This document shows, piece after piece, positions 11,356 to 23,446 of a stretch of DNA of 64,000 nt (its first letter is position 1; each line of letters begins with the position of its first letter). The notes beneath the pieces were generated by a model. That model saw only the letters and a list, made by a program, of their open reading frames with translations. It made no database searches and was not told the origin of the DNA. The position numbers were made by a program, and so were the translations under genes. The DNA lies in assembly GCA_029962745.1 (NCBI GenBank), contig CM057167.1, positions 21,378,679 through 21,442,678 on the forward strand, given 5' to 3'. The DNA is from Echinometra lucunter (Eukaryota; Echinodermata; Echinoidea; Camarodonta; Echinometridae).

Positions 11356-11886
11356 CCCGGGGGGGGGGGGGGGGGTCACTTCCATTGAAGAGTGGACAGC
11401 ATCCGCGAGAATCGTCCTAAAAAAAAGCACCCTAAACGAGGATTCAAGGGCAGGCCGCTAGGACACCCTAAACATGGATTTTGTGCAGATGTCCCCATGT
11501 CCCAGATTTGCACATCCTAAACAGGGATTTCTTCATACCCTAAATGAGGATATTCCCATTTTCATACCTTGAGAGTGATAGTGGGGTCCACTGAATGTTT
11601 GGAGCCGTTTTTATCTCGAGATAATTCACTGTCTCATTATGTTTTACACAGGTGTTATAGGATTTTCCGTTCACGGGTCTTGTTACAGTCGGTGCAAATT
11701 ACATACCCTTTTCGTGTTTTAGATTATCGTGATTTAGGGGGCTTTTTTTTCATTTGGGGGCGTTTTTGACACTCTATTCGCGTTCCGCGCCTACCCCTGA
11801 AAAATACCCTTTTTCCACGTTTTTTTTTCTCGTGGATGCTGTCCACTCTTCAATGGAAGTGACCCCCCCCCCCCCCCCCCCCCGGG
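11356..11886. mobile_element. MITE with long inverted ends and 8-bp target duplication
   Basis: CATGTATA stands exactly outside both ends (11348-11355 and 11887-11894). The ends are CCCGGGG... and ...CCCCGGG with a long poly-G/poly-C run, then GTCACTTCCATTGAAGAGTG and its complement on the right; the inverted repeat is over 45 bases. Inside are four spaced copies of CCTAAAC.NGGATT. An 8-bp duplication is typical of hAT elements, but the ends are not classical, so the class is tentative. Confidence 0.8.
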
Positions 11887-14330
11887 CATGTATATTGAAA
11901 CACTTTGGCATTTTTTTCCCCAACAAGCCAATGTGCCTAAAAGGAATACAAAATGAAAGCACTTGTGTGACCGATTGATTGATTGTTTCATTTACAATGT
12001 TTGTAACCAAAGCAACCGTAACCAGTTAGCCTAGTTTTGATCAAGTGGAAATCCTTTGCTTTCCCATACTTCTGCTTGTGATCTCAGGCATTTTTGCTAA
12101 CTAATGGCAAGGAAAGAAATTTTCATGTTAGGTTTGTTGCAACTGTAAAAATTAAGTTTGATAGCAGGATTTTTAATTGTTTTATTTGAATGGAATTTCA
12201 ATTAAAATATAGTGAAAATAGTAGTGTGTAATCTACCATACATGTTCTCTTGGTCAACTCAAATTTCCATTGTCTGCCTAAACATATTAGTGATGATTAT
12301 GAACTGTAATAAATCACAGTAAGTCATTTTAATCTTTCAGGGCATTTAAAAAAAAATTTATGAATGGTTAGTGATGGATTTAATATTTTGACGGTTTTGA
12401 ATGGCTGTACAAGGCCTACTGGCACACTTGTAAGTTTTGTTTTGTTTTGTTGTTTGTTTCATTTCATTTGATTACATCTCCCCCCCCCCCCCATGAATGC
12501 TATGTATTGAAAAAATTCTGTTTACACATTATTACAAAGAAATAGTATGTAAGTAAAATTAATAGTACATATTTGTCACTAAAATTACAACAAAGTGTAT
12601 TCCTAAGAATCCCCATGCTACACCTTTTATTTTCCCCTTTTTATCTCCTCTTTGCCTGCTACAAGGTCAATTTAGTCATCAAAAATATTTAGGGCAGTTT
12701 CATCATAATCCCATCAGACACCTCTTTAAGAGTTAATTGCCGTTTGAACCCAAAACGCACAGTCAGGAAAGATTAATGATAATGGGATATAGTACAGGAT
12801 CACAGTACTTCCTGGGGTTGTTTAATATTGAAGGGGAATATAAGGAGGGTAGCAGGTCATTTACACTAGAGGATATTTATGTGGAAGCTTTATGAAAACA
12901 CATCCTGTTGTAATTAATGTGCAGCAAAAAGGGTGTAAGTGGGAAAATATTTTATGAAGAAACATTGTTTGAAAGAAGTTGTCTTCAGGAGGTCAATCAG
13001 GAGGTCATTTTCATTCACTGACGGAAATCATGAGCATTGTTAGCTGGTCATTACATCAGCACTCACTTGAAATTTAGCACTGACAATTGAATGTCAAGAC
13101 AAACGCACAAGGGTTTTTATACAAGAACCAAATTCCTATTTTTGTTGTCAGTCTTTTAAAAAAGTTTGTTGATCTTTGTGCTGATGTATCACTCAATACC
13201 AAGAGATTTGTAGTATTGAAGTAGAAATAGAAGTAAGGGGGTCAGCTAACATCTCAAAGCCCTATTGTGACTAGAATATCCCTTTAAGATGTTTAGGTAG
13301 GAGAAATTTTTTTTCACCATTTAGCTAGGTAGTTTTCATACAGCTATAGAATGAATTTTCCTATTGTGAATGGGGGTGGATGTTAAAGAGCGTGGAAAAT
13401 CGGGTGTCATCGTTTAAAATACGGGTTCCCTGGCATGATTCCAGTCAGGTCCATATATATGCAGGCTGCTCTCAAATATGACAAGGCTTGTGACAGTTTG
13501 ATAAAGAGGGAAAGACAAGAAATGGGGCTTTGTTACCCCTTAAAATTTCAAAATAATTTCAGCCCCATTGCTCATCAAGCTAGGAGCACCATAAATGTCT
13601 GATAATTCCCATGGCATTACAGTCTAAAAATGCACAAAGACTTTTGAAATGGGGGCCTTGGTTGAGATTTGTAGGGTCTGTGTCCTCAGTTGAAATTCCA
13701 GGGCCAGCAACCCATTGGTATGGGAGCAGTGTCACTTACTAAGAGGCCCTGATGTAATGTACAGTTGGAGTCTTTTTGCGATTTTTTTTTACACTGTTTC
13801 TGAGTGTCCCTAAATCTATTTGCAGTTTTGCAGTAAGTAGCAACTTTGAAGAGAAGCGCGGAAGCGTTGACGTTTCTTTTTATCATCTTTCCTTGTCTGC
13901 TCCTTCTCTTCTTTTGTTCTCTCCCCTTTTTCTCTTTTTTTTTTTCGCCGTTTTGCGGGGGGGCAGCAACCACCCCACATTGCCCCCTCCCCCAGGCTAT
14001 GTGAGTGAGCAGTGTAGCCATATTTGGGCATGAGGAAGGTGGGGGCACATACCCCCTCATTTCAAGAGTGAAACAAAAAGAAGTATGATAGAGAGGAAGA
14101 AAGGGAGAGCGGAAAAAATGCATTAAGGAAATGGGTATATAAGCAAGGCTTTATTTTGATACTACTTTGATACTCTTGACCGACGCTGAGTCTTATCACC
14201 ATGCACTAACATTTTTCTTGCATGAATGCTGATTCATGTTACCTGTTTACATGTATGGAAGTACCGGTACTGAAAGTTTATTCTTATTTTCCGATGCATA
14301 AAATGGCCAATTAAAACAAATGCTCATGAC

Positions 14331-14695
14331 CAGGGTTCTCACTAGAAAAAAATCCACATACGGTTCCCACTCTGCGCAAAGCGTGGAGGTTTCGGAAGTT
14401 TTACGGAATAACACCTAAAGTTAGGTGTGGCGGCAGTATATGCTATAGTAAAAGGATGAAAAATACTTCTTGGTAAGCAGGAGTTGTCTACTAATGGCAT
14501 AAAAGTAAAAATACATTTCCAAAAAGCAAAACAATCTGTGACATTTATCATTATTGTTAGGAATATATACTCCAATATTTTTTTTATTCTTGTTGTCACG
14601 CATGGTGCAGCAATTTCACACATGGTTCTTCCTTGTTTGAAACCCTTTACGCATGGTATTGGAACCATGGGTGTTATGTACTGGCGAGAACCATG
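14331..14695. mobile_element. hAT-type MITE, family F copy 1, abutting exon B
   Basis: The ends CAGGGTTCTCAC and GAGAACCATG are inverted repeats. The 8-bp sequence CTCATGAC is duplicated on both sides (14323-14330 and 14696-14703). An 8-bp TSD with CAGGG-type ends is characteristic of hAT elements. A near-identical copy lies at 25583-25946. A minus-strand 128-codon reading frame spans most of it but has no domain I recognise. The right end is only 42 bases before exon B, so the insertion replaced the natural branch-point zone. Confidence 0.85.
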
Positions 14696-14737
14696 CTCAT
14701 GACATGAATGTGTCATATTTTTTGTCATCCCCCCCAG

Positions 14738-14855
14738 GTACTCTGTATTTCCACTTCCAAGTCAAGTTCTTTGTAACGGACCCTAGCAAATTACTAGAGG
14801 AATACACACGCTACCAGTACGTGCTCCAGCTCAAGAAGGACTTACTAGAAGGAAG
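14738..14855 (+). CDS. FERM-domain exon B, PTPN3/PTPN4-like
   Basis: With one base from exon A it encodes [20 protein letters not shown] then [19 protein letters not shown]. This is the start of the second FERM lobe. [17 protein letters not shown] matches PTPN3/PTPN4 best; other 4.1 proteins usually have EEITRY. The acceptor is CCCCCCAG and the donor GTGAGT begins at 14856. The exon leaves two bases (AG), completed by the first base of exon C to give Arg. The acceptor pyrimidine tract is short and lies just after a hAT MITE. Confidence 0.88.
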
Positions 14856-14927
14856 GTGAGTCAGACGTTCTCTCCCTAAAAAACAGAATTACGAAGCAGT
14901 TTAAAGGGCCTGATCCAAATAGTGAGA

Positions 14928-15050
14928 TGGAGGTGTTGTGATCTAGTGGATACGTCGCCGGACTGTAGATCATGAGGTTGGCGGTTCAAGTCCCACTGTG
15001 GCACCAGTGTCTTTGGCAAGACACTATTCTACAAGTGACATTAAGTCACT
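14928..15050 (+). repeat. tRNA-derived SINE
   Basis: TGATCTAGTGGATACG resembles an A box and GCGGTTCAAGTCCCACTG (14982-14999) contains a canonical B box, as in RNA polymerase III promoters. The block TTTGGCAAGACACTATTCTAC follows and is shared with the copy at 43734. A free tRNA gene is unlikely because the acceptor stem does not close. Confidence 0.75.
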
Positions 15051-15667
15051 TATTAGTACTGTGCAATTTTTGTTTTAAACATAATACTTTATTGAATCAG
15101 ACTGAACTTGCACAAGAAAGGAGAAAAAGGTACAATAGCCCAGCTCATATCCAAATTACATTTTTAAAAAAGACATAATAGTCGAAAATGATTTTTCAAA
15201 ATCTATGTATTCTCCTTGGATGTACTGTGCAAGTGGGTTTTTAATATTTTGATTGAACTACAAATGAGAAACTATGGTAAGTAAAGATGCCAGTGGCATG
15301 ATCGACTGTGGTGGATGTAAAAATAAGTGCTGTCAAGCTGGGATCCACACAAAAGTTTTTTCACTTTTAAAGGTCCATGTTGCATTGGAGCCTCTGTTGA
15401 AATTCCCCAAAGGAGGGGGGGGGGAGGGGCAGAGGTGAAATTTTGGGGCTAATGGGGATCGATCATGCCTATTAGGGTAGAACTCTGTGAGAAGTATTTC
15501 TTTAATAAAAATTGATTTATTTGATCTGCAGTCATGCCCTCAGCTGGCAGGTTTTGTTTATGTTGGTCTTTTTTTTTTTTTTTTAAACAACACATGCACA
15601 CGTTGGTATCAATATGCATATTGCACATCATTTTATATGATAGACGATAAAACACCAATGTAGATAA

Positions 15668-15768
15668 AATGCCTTGCTCAAGGGCATAAGTGCCGTGCCG
15701 GGGATCGAACCCCAGACCTTCGTGTCTCCAGTCAAGCTCCTTAAACCACTCGACTGCACCACCTCTAC
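15668..15768 (-). repeat. tRNA-derived SINE
   Basis: On the minus strand it reads AGAGGTGGTGCAGTCGAGTGG, then GGGGTTCGATCCCCGGCACG, a strong B box, then TTATGCCCTTGAGCAAGGCA. This is the tRNA-like head of a SINE of the same general type as 14928-15050. Confidence 0.75.
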
Positions 15769-15989
15769 TGGATCATGGATCATAGACAATATCAGTCACC
15801 ATGATATTCTTCCAAACTAACTTAAAAAATGAGAAAGCTCACAAGTTATCTGTCACCTCCTCCCAGAACCTGAGTTTCTCTTTAAGGGAAGCCATTACAT
15901 TACATATATTTCATGGACACTTCTGCTATCAATTAAATGTTTATGTAGTTAGCAATGTTTTATTACTTGATCCTGATCCAATGAGGAGA

Positions 15990-16640
15990 ATGCTGTGGAG
16001 CTTGCTGGCAAATGCTATGAGTATGTTAGTATGTCAGTGTTTGCCTGGAAAGTGATTATCCGTGCATATCTATTATGGTCCTTGCCTAATATATGCCTTA
16101 TTCTGAGGACTGGTGATGCCCTCCCCTTCCGCCCACCATGGCCACACCAGTGGATATTTGGACAAGAAGCTAGAGGCAGGAGGGGATAAACTTTTTTTAG
16201 CTGATCCAGAAACCCTAAGAGTATGTTAGTATTTGCCTGGAAAGCAATTATCCACTCACATCTATTACAGTCTTTGCCTAATATGCCTTATTCTGAGGAA
16301 TGATGATGTCCCCCCCCCCCCCCTTCCCCCCACCATGGCCATGCCAGTGGATATTTGTACAAGAAGTGATACTGGATAAACTCTTCTTAGCTGGTCCACA
16401 AACCCTAGAATATGCTTCTATTTGCCTGGAAAGCGATTATTACATGCCTTAATCTAAGCATTGATGATGTTCCCTAACCCCGCCCCCTCCCCCGAAGCTA
16501 CACCTCATGATATTAGTGTGAGAAGAATAACTTTCTGGAGCTTATCCACAAGTATGCTAGTACTGTATTACTGTATTTGCCTGAATCTGTTACAGCCTTT
16601 GCCCGATGTATGCCATAATCTATGGAGCGATGATGCATCA
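15990..16640 (+). repeat. Imperfect ~190-bp tandem repeat
   Basis: Three to four units each contain TATGTTAGTATTTGCCTGGA, a TTGCCTAATATGCCTTATTC block, a C-rich run with CCACCATGGCCA, and GATAAACT-CTTAGCTG.TCCA. Unit starts are near 16020, 16220, 16410 and 16555; the last is most diverged. A two-unit ~115-bp repeat follows at about 16700-16915. Confidence 0.7.
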
Positions 16641-17276
16641 GTGACGGAAGTGTGAGATTGAGTGAGGAAATAATCAAGTTCAGAATGCAGTCATATTATC
16701 AATGATATTGGATTGATTAGGTCATCAATGGGAACAACATCATGCTTTAGGCCCACTGAAAATAAATTCTGGTTTCTCATCCACTTCTTCCTTTTTTCGG
16801 CCTGCCTCAAAATTGTTATTTGTTATTAGATTGATTTGGTCATTACTGGGACTACACCATGATTTATGGGCCAAATTCAAATCAATTTTAGTTTCTCGTC
16901 CACTCCTTCCTTTTGAAGTTTTTTTTTTTTTTTCATTTTTTGATTTTGTTCTATAATGAAATAGAAATATCTGCAGAATGAGGTGACCAAAAACAAAACA
17001 AAACAAAAAAAAAAAAGCCATTAATGCTAAGCATGTTTATTTTGTTTTTAGCCTCTTCAATGCTTCAATAAAAGAAGTAGTGTCCAAGCAGCATTATCCC
17101 TTGAATTGTACTTAAGAATTGAAGAGAGTTGAACGTGTGAAGCTGGAGCAAGATGGAAGTCCATTTTAATTAGTAGATGTTTAGGGAAAGACAGGTGCAC
17201 AGAGCATCCAAAGCAGGAAGGATCTGGACAAGATAAAGCAACTTCCATTAGCCATATCATTCCTAATCTAACTCCA

Positions 17277-17407
17277 GGGCCCTGTTTCATAAAACTTGTT
17301 ATCAGTTACAACTGCCACATTTCTATGACAATTTTGCTCTCAGCCAGTCAGATGCAAGGATTTCAGTAGCTTATAACAGTTATTACAACTTGTTATTGAT
17401 AATGGCC
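17277..17407. mobile_element. Foldback MITE, GGGCCC family copy 2
   Basis: Begins GGGCCCTGTTTCATAAAACT and ends TTATTGATAATGGCC, with the shared CAG.CAGATGCAAGGATTTC block. The right arm is truncated relative to 8627-8774. Confidence 0.7.
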
Positions 17408-19720
17408 TGTATTCACAAAGGTGTACTAAGTTAAACCATTGTTTAAATCTTTGGCTAACTACTTTATGAGCAGCCAAATGTGATGACTCTGTCTACACTA
17501 TAATGTTCCTTATGTTTTCTGGTCTGTTGCTTTAATGGTCAAGAAAACTAATGTACATGTACTTGTCATTCCCAGGCAGGTTTTAATAGTTTGAGCCTTT
17601 TTACACTTGTTTGTTTTAACCCCAGACTATTTTGTTTGCTGTTTACATTTGCAATTTTAGTCCTGTACTATCCCCACCTTTTACTTAGCCCCACCAAAAG
17701 TGGGCTAACCCTGCTTTTTTCCGGGGATAAAATAGTCCCATACTATCGGTGATTTAGCCCACTTTGGTAAAGTGTAATGTGAGCAGAAAGCCGGCTAAGC
17801 TTAGTCCCGTACTATCGGTGGGGCTAAATGTTGTTTTAGCCCCACCGATATTACATTGGTGATCATTTCTCTTGAGAGCCAAAAGGTTGTTATCTCCTAT
17901 ATTTGCATACAGGGCTAAAAGTCTTTTTTGGGTCTGGGCATATGATATGACATTTAAAGGGTGTATCACTAATTTTTGAGACCACTGTAAATCTTTCATC
18001 ATAGGTTTGGATGAAAAATCAATCAAGTTTTTTACTTGGTGTGGGAATCCATTTTCTATTCCTGGGTGGAGAATGGCAAATGTTGCTTAATATCTTTGCC
18101 CAGGACATGTGTAGCAGAAAACAAGGAGTTTAATTGAAATGGTTTCAAATTCAAAGTGACCATGAAATTTGAATAGTTATGCCATTAATTAAAACCTCCA
18201 CTGCTTTCCTGTTTTTGATGCAACAATATTGCTAATATAGACTTAATATGCAACTATAGTCTGGAACAAAAATTTGAACCTTTAAAAACAAATGAAAATA
18301 ATTGAAAATTTAAAATGATGTAACATTTATATTTTTACTTAATGTTTTTTTTACACATGGCATAATCCCACTAGATCACATGGGGATTTTTTAAAAAAGC
18401 AGTTTCTAAGAGTTTACATCTATTTTATGAATATAACTGTAGCAAATATTGAACACTGCCTTTAATTTCCGGCTTCAGTACGGACATTAATTCAGGAATG
18501 CGGCATAGGGATCAGTCAAGCAATATCCTGTGGTAATTGGCTACGTTAATTGGTCCGGTGCCTGCCCCTCAGACGGTGTGGTGCTATCTCATTGCGCATG
18601 ATGTTCCTTATCTCGATCATCCACCATGATGATCCTGTTAGGATTAAGATTCTTAATCTCAGACAGTTGACCACCAAGTGCAGTGGTCAACTCGGACAGT
18701 TGACCGTTGAGTGTGTGCCAGGCTGACCAGTTCAATCGAGGCCTGAGTGACCGGTCAGCGACATGCACGCATATACATATAGGCCATTGAAGACAGTTAC
18801 ACATGGTCCCCTTTTTATATGCAGTTTTCTTTTCCTTCTTTCCCTTTTATTTTAGAAGGGAGGGGGGGGGGGGGATCTTTAGTTTAAAAAAAAAGTGTAT
18901 TGCATTGGCTTTGAATATAGATAACTGTTTTTGTGATCAACCAGTTTAGCTGAAGCTTTGAAAATTTCAAATTAATTTTTAAAGATAATGTCATTGTATC
19001 TCATGCTTATTCTTGTTGCATCACTGCATGTAAAAGTCGCAGTCTTCTTAATATTTCACTCCCCCCCCCCCTTTTCCCCATCTACCTCAGCAGCAATGGC
19101 TATTCTCATGTCTTCATCGAAGCACTTCATGGCTTGTAAGATTGTGCCTATAAATTTCTTATAAATTTGCAAATTACAGCTCTCTCTTTGAATACATGCC
19201 CAGCTTATAAAAGTGGTCAGTCTGATGATCGATAATCCTGTAATCGGCTTTCTGGTCTGCAAGCGTTGGTTTGTGGTGGGCGATGCATTTTATCTTGTAT
19301 TTCTGAAAAGGGAAAACCAATTTAAAGATTACACTATAGAACGGCTTTTTCGAATCATATAAACTGCCAAATGATGACCACTTCATTATACTTGTATAAG
19401 ATTGAGAAAATTGAATGATTTAGTTTCACGTTTATACCTTTTATTCCAAAAGATAATTGCACATGAAAAGGGTACTCTGTGTTATGTAATACATGATACA
19501 TGTAGATTTGATATTAATTTATTCATCATACCCTTTTGTTCTCATACAACAGATACAGGCATTAGTGAAATATTTTGTGGAAGTGACATAGGTACATGTA
19601 GTTTAACAATAAATGAATATGTTCTGTAATATGCAAAAGGGAACATTTGACAACATCTGCGTAAGAGTGGCTCAAAAGGACTTTAAGTCTTCGTAAATTC
19701 ACATGAGAGAACGTGCATCA

Positions 19721-19891
19721 GGGGGGTGTTTCATAAAGCTGTTCGTAAGTTACGAACGGCTTTATGCACGACTGGTGATACCTTCTTGTGCTACATGTAA
19801 ATGAATGAGAATCTGATTAGCACCCAAGAACATGTTCCAGTCGTGCGTAGAGTCATTCGTAACTTACGAGCAGCTTTATGAAACACCCCCC
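19721..19891. mobile_element. Foldback element with GGGGGGTGTTTCATAAAGC ends
   Basis: The left arm GGTGTTTCATAAAGCTGTTC, followed by GTAAGTTACGAACGG, is the complement of the right arm, which ends AGCTTTATGAAACACCCCCC. The central 50 bases form the loop. Only 171 bp and non-coding. A decayed relative is seen at 53900-53965 (GTAACTTTACGAACAGCTTT). Confidence 0.75.
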
Positions 19892-21481
19892 TGGCTTTTA
19901 GAAGATGATATATAGAAATGAAGAATGATGTTTCATGTTCTGTTAGGTGTCAGTTGTAATTCAAGAAGATGCATGGTCCTATTGTGCATTTGTAGTATAT
20001 ATGGCATTTGTAAATGTAAAGAGGACAAAACAGGAAACACAGAATTCTTGAGAATATCAACCAGTTTCTCACTCTCACACCAACCAGGATAGAATTCATT
20101 CACGATTGTATGCACTCTCCTTGTCATATTTCCACATTCGATACAACGGAATCAATATCTTGCTATGCTTCTTAAGAATTCAAGGAGCTCGTAATTGGGT
20201 CATCTTCTATTGTGGGGAATATATTCATATATTCACTACTCCTCCACAGGGGGATACAATCCCACTGGCCGTGGTAATGTAGAAGTTGTACAGGGTAAGC
20301 CATAAAAAAGGCAACGAGGGAAATAGTACAGTTTCCCTTTTGTTAACCTCCGACAGAGCCAATGATTTCAATGATGATGATAAAAATGACCAAAATGATG
20401 ATTAACATCCCCCTAGTGTCTAATGGTTTTTTCGTAGAGTTTTACATCAATTCACTTTGAATAAAAATGTGAAAAAAGGCAACAATGAATGATCAAAATG
20501 AAATTCCCCATTTCTGCAAATGGAAAAACTTTTACATACATGTATGTGTGAAAGCCAAATGGTGGTTAACCTGTCAAAAATTATAAAGCCCCAGATGAAT
20601 TGGGTTAAGGTCCATGGAAAGTATGTGTTATAAATGCTAATGTCAAATCATGTTCAACGGGTTAATGGCTTCATGCTAAATACCACATTTTTTTCCTTTG
20701 CAGGTTTTGTTTTTGAATAATTACTATTTTAAGGATGGATTGCAGCATAATATGTGAATGACACTTCGTCTGGCAAGATTAATGTTGAATTAATGTTTAA
20801 TCATGTTCTTGTAGAGGCATCATGTATGATTCATCGTAAATCAATTAATCTCTAATTGCCTCACCAATTAAGATCCCGATATGAACATTCCACGATGGCT
20901 TAGTGAGACACGGCTTGAATTAGAAAGGAGTGTCTTTCCTTTCACCCCTAGTATTCCTCAGGCATCGAATCATGATGTCAGAATTATTTTCAAAATGTCT
21001 ACAGTGCCGGTATGATGGGTATCGTAAGATGAAAAGAAGTTTGTGCAAGTTTAAAGGTATTCTTCTTTTGTGTTGCATTTGTCAGAATTTTTGTGATAAC
21101 TGAGGACCTGCATTTACAGGCACAGTGTGCGTTTCATTATCTTTTTTTTTTGTATTTATATGTTTTATTAGGTCAACAAAAACAAAATATAAACAGGAAA
21201 ATAACAAATCAAAAACAATTACAATATTTACAAGTAATCATACAACCATTAGTAAAAAACCAGAATAAACAAACGAACAAACCCCCCCCAAAAAGGCGAA
21301 AAATTTATCTCAATGACTCTCAAATAATCTTACACAGGTAGATGCCTGAATCTTTTCATTTCTAACTGTTTTGATGGATATTTGTAATTTTTTAAAAAGT
21401 ACTCTGTTCTTACTCTTATTTTCATTTCTTGATATTTTGAGTAAGAAGTATGTACCATAACTGAATATCACCAATCTTTAA

Positions 21482-21962
21482 AGTGATTACACAATGGTAA
21501 ATTTTTTTTGGATATATGATCGAGAATAGAATTCTAAGAAGAATAACATGAAGAATTTGATGATTTTCAATCGAAATCAATGCATTTTGGCTAATTTTCT
21601 CATAAAAAGTCAAGAGTTGACCAAAAAAAATTGAGTATGAGGTATGACGTAAAAGTGGGTACCCAGCTTCGCGCATTGCACTTGTGCTGTGCGCTAGACT
21701 GTACAATATGTATTATACCTTGCACGCATTTTGCTAGAATTGCGCGACAAGGTACCCACTTTGACGTCATTTTGACGTCAAAGTGGGTACCCAGTTGAAA
21801 CTGGGTCACAGCTGAGGGGTCAAAAATATCCTGAAATCTTACCACATTTGGGGGTTCCTTGGCAAAACGACTTTTTAAAAAACTTTAGGCAGATGATTTT
21901 CTGCTAATAAAATCATGCTCTTTTTAAATGAATTAACATTGTTTCAGCATTGGGTACCCCCT
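21482..21962 (+). mobile_element. TTAA-flanked MITE, family C copy 2
   Basis: TTAA at 21478-21481 and 21963-21966. The ends match copy 1 at 1227-1655. It is longer (481 bp) because it carries about 50 extra bases in the centre, where GCGCATT... is duplicated around an inserted GTACAATATGTATTATACC segment. Confidence 0.8.
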
Positions 21963-22631
21963 TTAAAGCAGAATTCCATTCTTAATAGAAATAATTATAC
22001 TTTTACATGAGGGAAAGGGATGAAAAATGTCTTTTGTTGACTGCCCCCCTCCTTCCGAGAAATCTTTGTCGCTATTTCATTCCAGTACATCGAAAATAGT
22101 GTATGAACGCAGTTTAATGGAAGCATGAAATACATCTCTTCAGGTGGAATCATCTTTCCCTTTTCAATTTTTGCAGACAGGATAACATTCTTGAAGAAGA
22201 TGCTATCAGGACGTTCTTCCAAGAATCATAAAGTGCATCTTGTCTCGTTAATTCCCTTGATAATGGCAGACACTCATGTTTCTTTGAAAGGAGCCTGTGA
22301 CTCTTGTTTCCCCCCTTTTAACTCTACGCCGAGTTTCAGAGTAAATTGTTCGGTTGCAAAGCTAACAGGACACTTTTGATTTCAATTGTCCTCGGAGCTT
22401 GCTGTTCAATTGCCCTTGAGCCGCAGTGGGCTTTGGATGCCTGCGACACGAAGTCCTGTAGGTGGGACTAGTTACCCCGGTATGCGGCGCACGACATCAA
22501 GAGAAACGCAAAGTGGGAACGTGGGAGTTCTTACGGCAAATACTCGCCCTCCTCTAATGAATTTTTCAGTGTTCCCTCAAGGGAGTGAGAGATATATGGA
22601 TGATGCACTGAGGTAGAGAATGATGAGTGAG

Positions 22632-22635
<4 letters not shown>

Positions 22636-22663
<28 letters not shown>
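22636..22663 (+). repeat. GA dinucleotide microsatellite
   Basis: AGAGAGAG tract of about 26 bases, directly beside an inverted-repeat element. Confidence 0.85.
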
Positions 22664-22667
<4 letters not shown>

Positions 22668-23051
22668 AGGTGCTTTCACACCTATCCGATCAGCAAAAAT
22701 ACCTGGTATTTTCTGATCCAGTATTCTACCCCGATCAGAAAATACCAGGTATTTTGCCAGTATGAAACGAAAGTTCTAGCAATATCCCCAAAGAAAACTA
22801 CCTGTAGTTTAGTAGGTAATTTCTCCAGTTCCAGGTATTTTCTCCAAGGTCGCAGGGATATTTGCAAGTGTGAAAGCAAATTACGAGAACTTCCATGGAC
22901 CTTTAATGCACATGCTTATAAGTACTAGAACTTTCCTGTGAAGGTCTGGTTCAGGGAGGTGTGAAAGCACAAAATAATTATTGGGTATTTTGGGGCCGGA
23001 AAAAGTTCCTGTAGTTTATATTTTCTTGATCGGGTAGGTGTGAAATCGCCT
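22668..23051. mobile_element. MITE with TTTCACACCTA inverted ends
   Basis: The left end GGTGCTTTCACACCTATCCG (then ATCA) is the near-complement of the right end (TGAT then CGGGTAGGTGTGAAATCGCC). Internal inverted pairs such as AATACCTGGTATTTTCTGAT and its complement add hairpins. The motif GGTGTGAAAGC recurs inside. No transposase is present and the target duplication is not clear. Confidence 0.7.
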
Positions 23052-23071
23052 AGAGAGTAGGAGAGAGAGAG

Positions 23072-23385
23072 GGAGGGAAGGGAAGGGAAGGGAAGGGAAG
23101 GGAAGGGAAGGGAAGGGAAGGGAAGGGAAGGGAAGGGAAGGGAAGGGAAGGGAAGGGAAGGGAAGGGAAGGGAAGGGAAGGGAAGGGAAGGGAAGGGAAG
23201 GGAAGGGAAGGGAAGGGAAGGGAAGGGAAGGGAAGGGAAGGGAAGGGAAGGGAAGGGAAGGGAAGGGAAGGGAAGGGAAGGGAAGGGAAGGGAAGGGAAG
23301 GGAAGGGAAGGGAAGGGAAGGGAAGGGAAGGGAAGGGAAGGGAAGGGAAGGGAAGGGAAGGGAAGGGAAGGGAAGGGAAGGGAAG
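23072..23385 (+). repeat. GGGAA pentanucleotide satellite
   Basis: About 60 nearly perfect copies of GGGAA over 310 bases. It yields a spurious FPSLP-repeat reading frame on the minus strand. Perfect repeats of this length suggest an unstable locus; the true copy number may differ from the assembly. Confidence 0.97.
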
Positions 23386-23446
23386 GGGAAAGACGAGAAA
23401 ACATTATGTGTCCTTTAGTAATTCTACGAACACAACATTGTGATAA

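Larger units (their letters stand above)
6649..14737 (+). other. Intron 1 of the FERM gene
   Basis: This is 8.1 kb from GTAAGT to CCCCCCAG. It holds a telomere-like degenerate tract, inverted-repeat elements at 7048-7489, 8627-8774, 9919-10347 and 11356-11886, a SINE head at 8080, ATC and AT microsatellites, a 65-bp tandem duplication, and a hAT-type MITE ending 42 bp before exon B. From 11887 to 14330 I see nothing beyond AT-rich sequence, homopolymer tracts (C12 near 12480) and random short ORFs. Confidence 0.8.

Noticed and set aside
13686..14123. 145-codon minus-strand Lys/Arg-rich frame
   Set aside because: Arises from pyrimidine-rich low-complexity sequence; no motif.
14342..14728. 128-codon minus-strand frame, also partly open at 25594-25854
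   Set aside because: It coincides with the hAT-type MITE; its presence in two copies reflects element identity, and no transposase motif is seen.
14940..15010. Functional tRNA gene
   Set aside because: Good B box but no closed acceptor stem, and the SINE tail follows; other copies share the same layout.
23072..23385. CRISPR-like regular repeat
   Set aside because: A 5-bp unit with no spacers, in animal DNA; it is a microsatellite.
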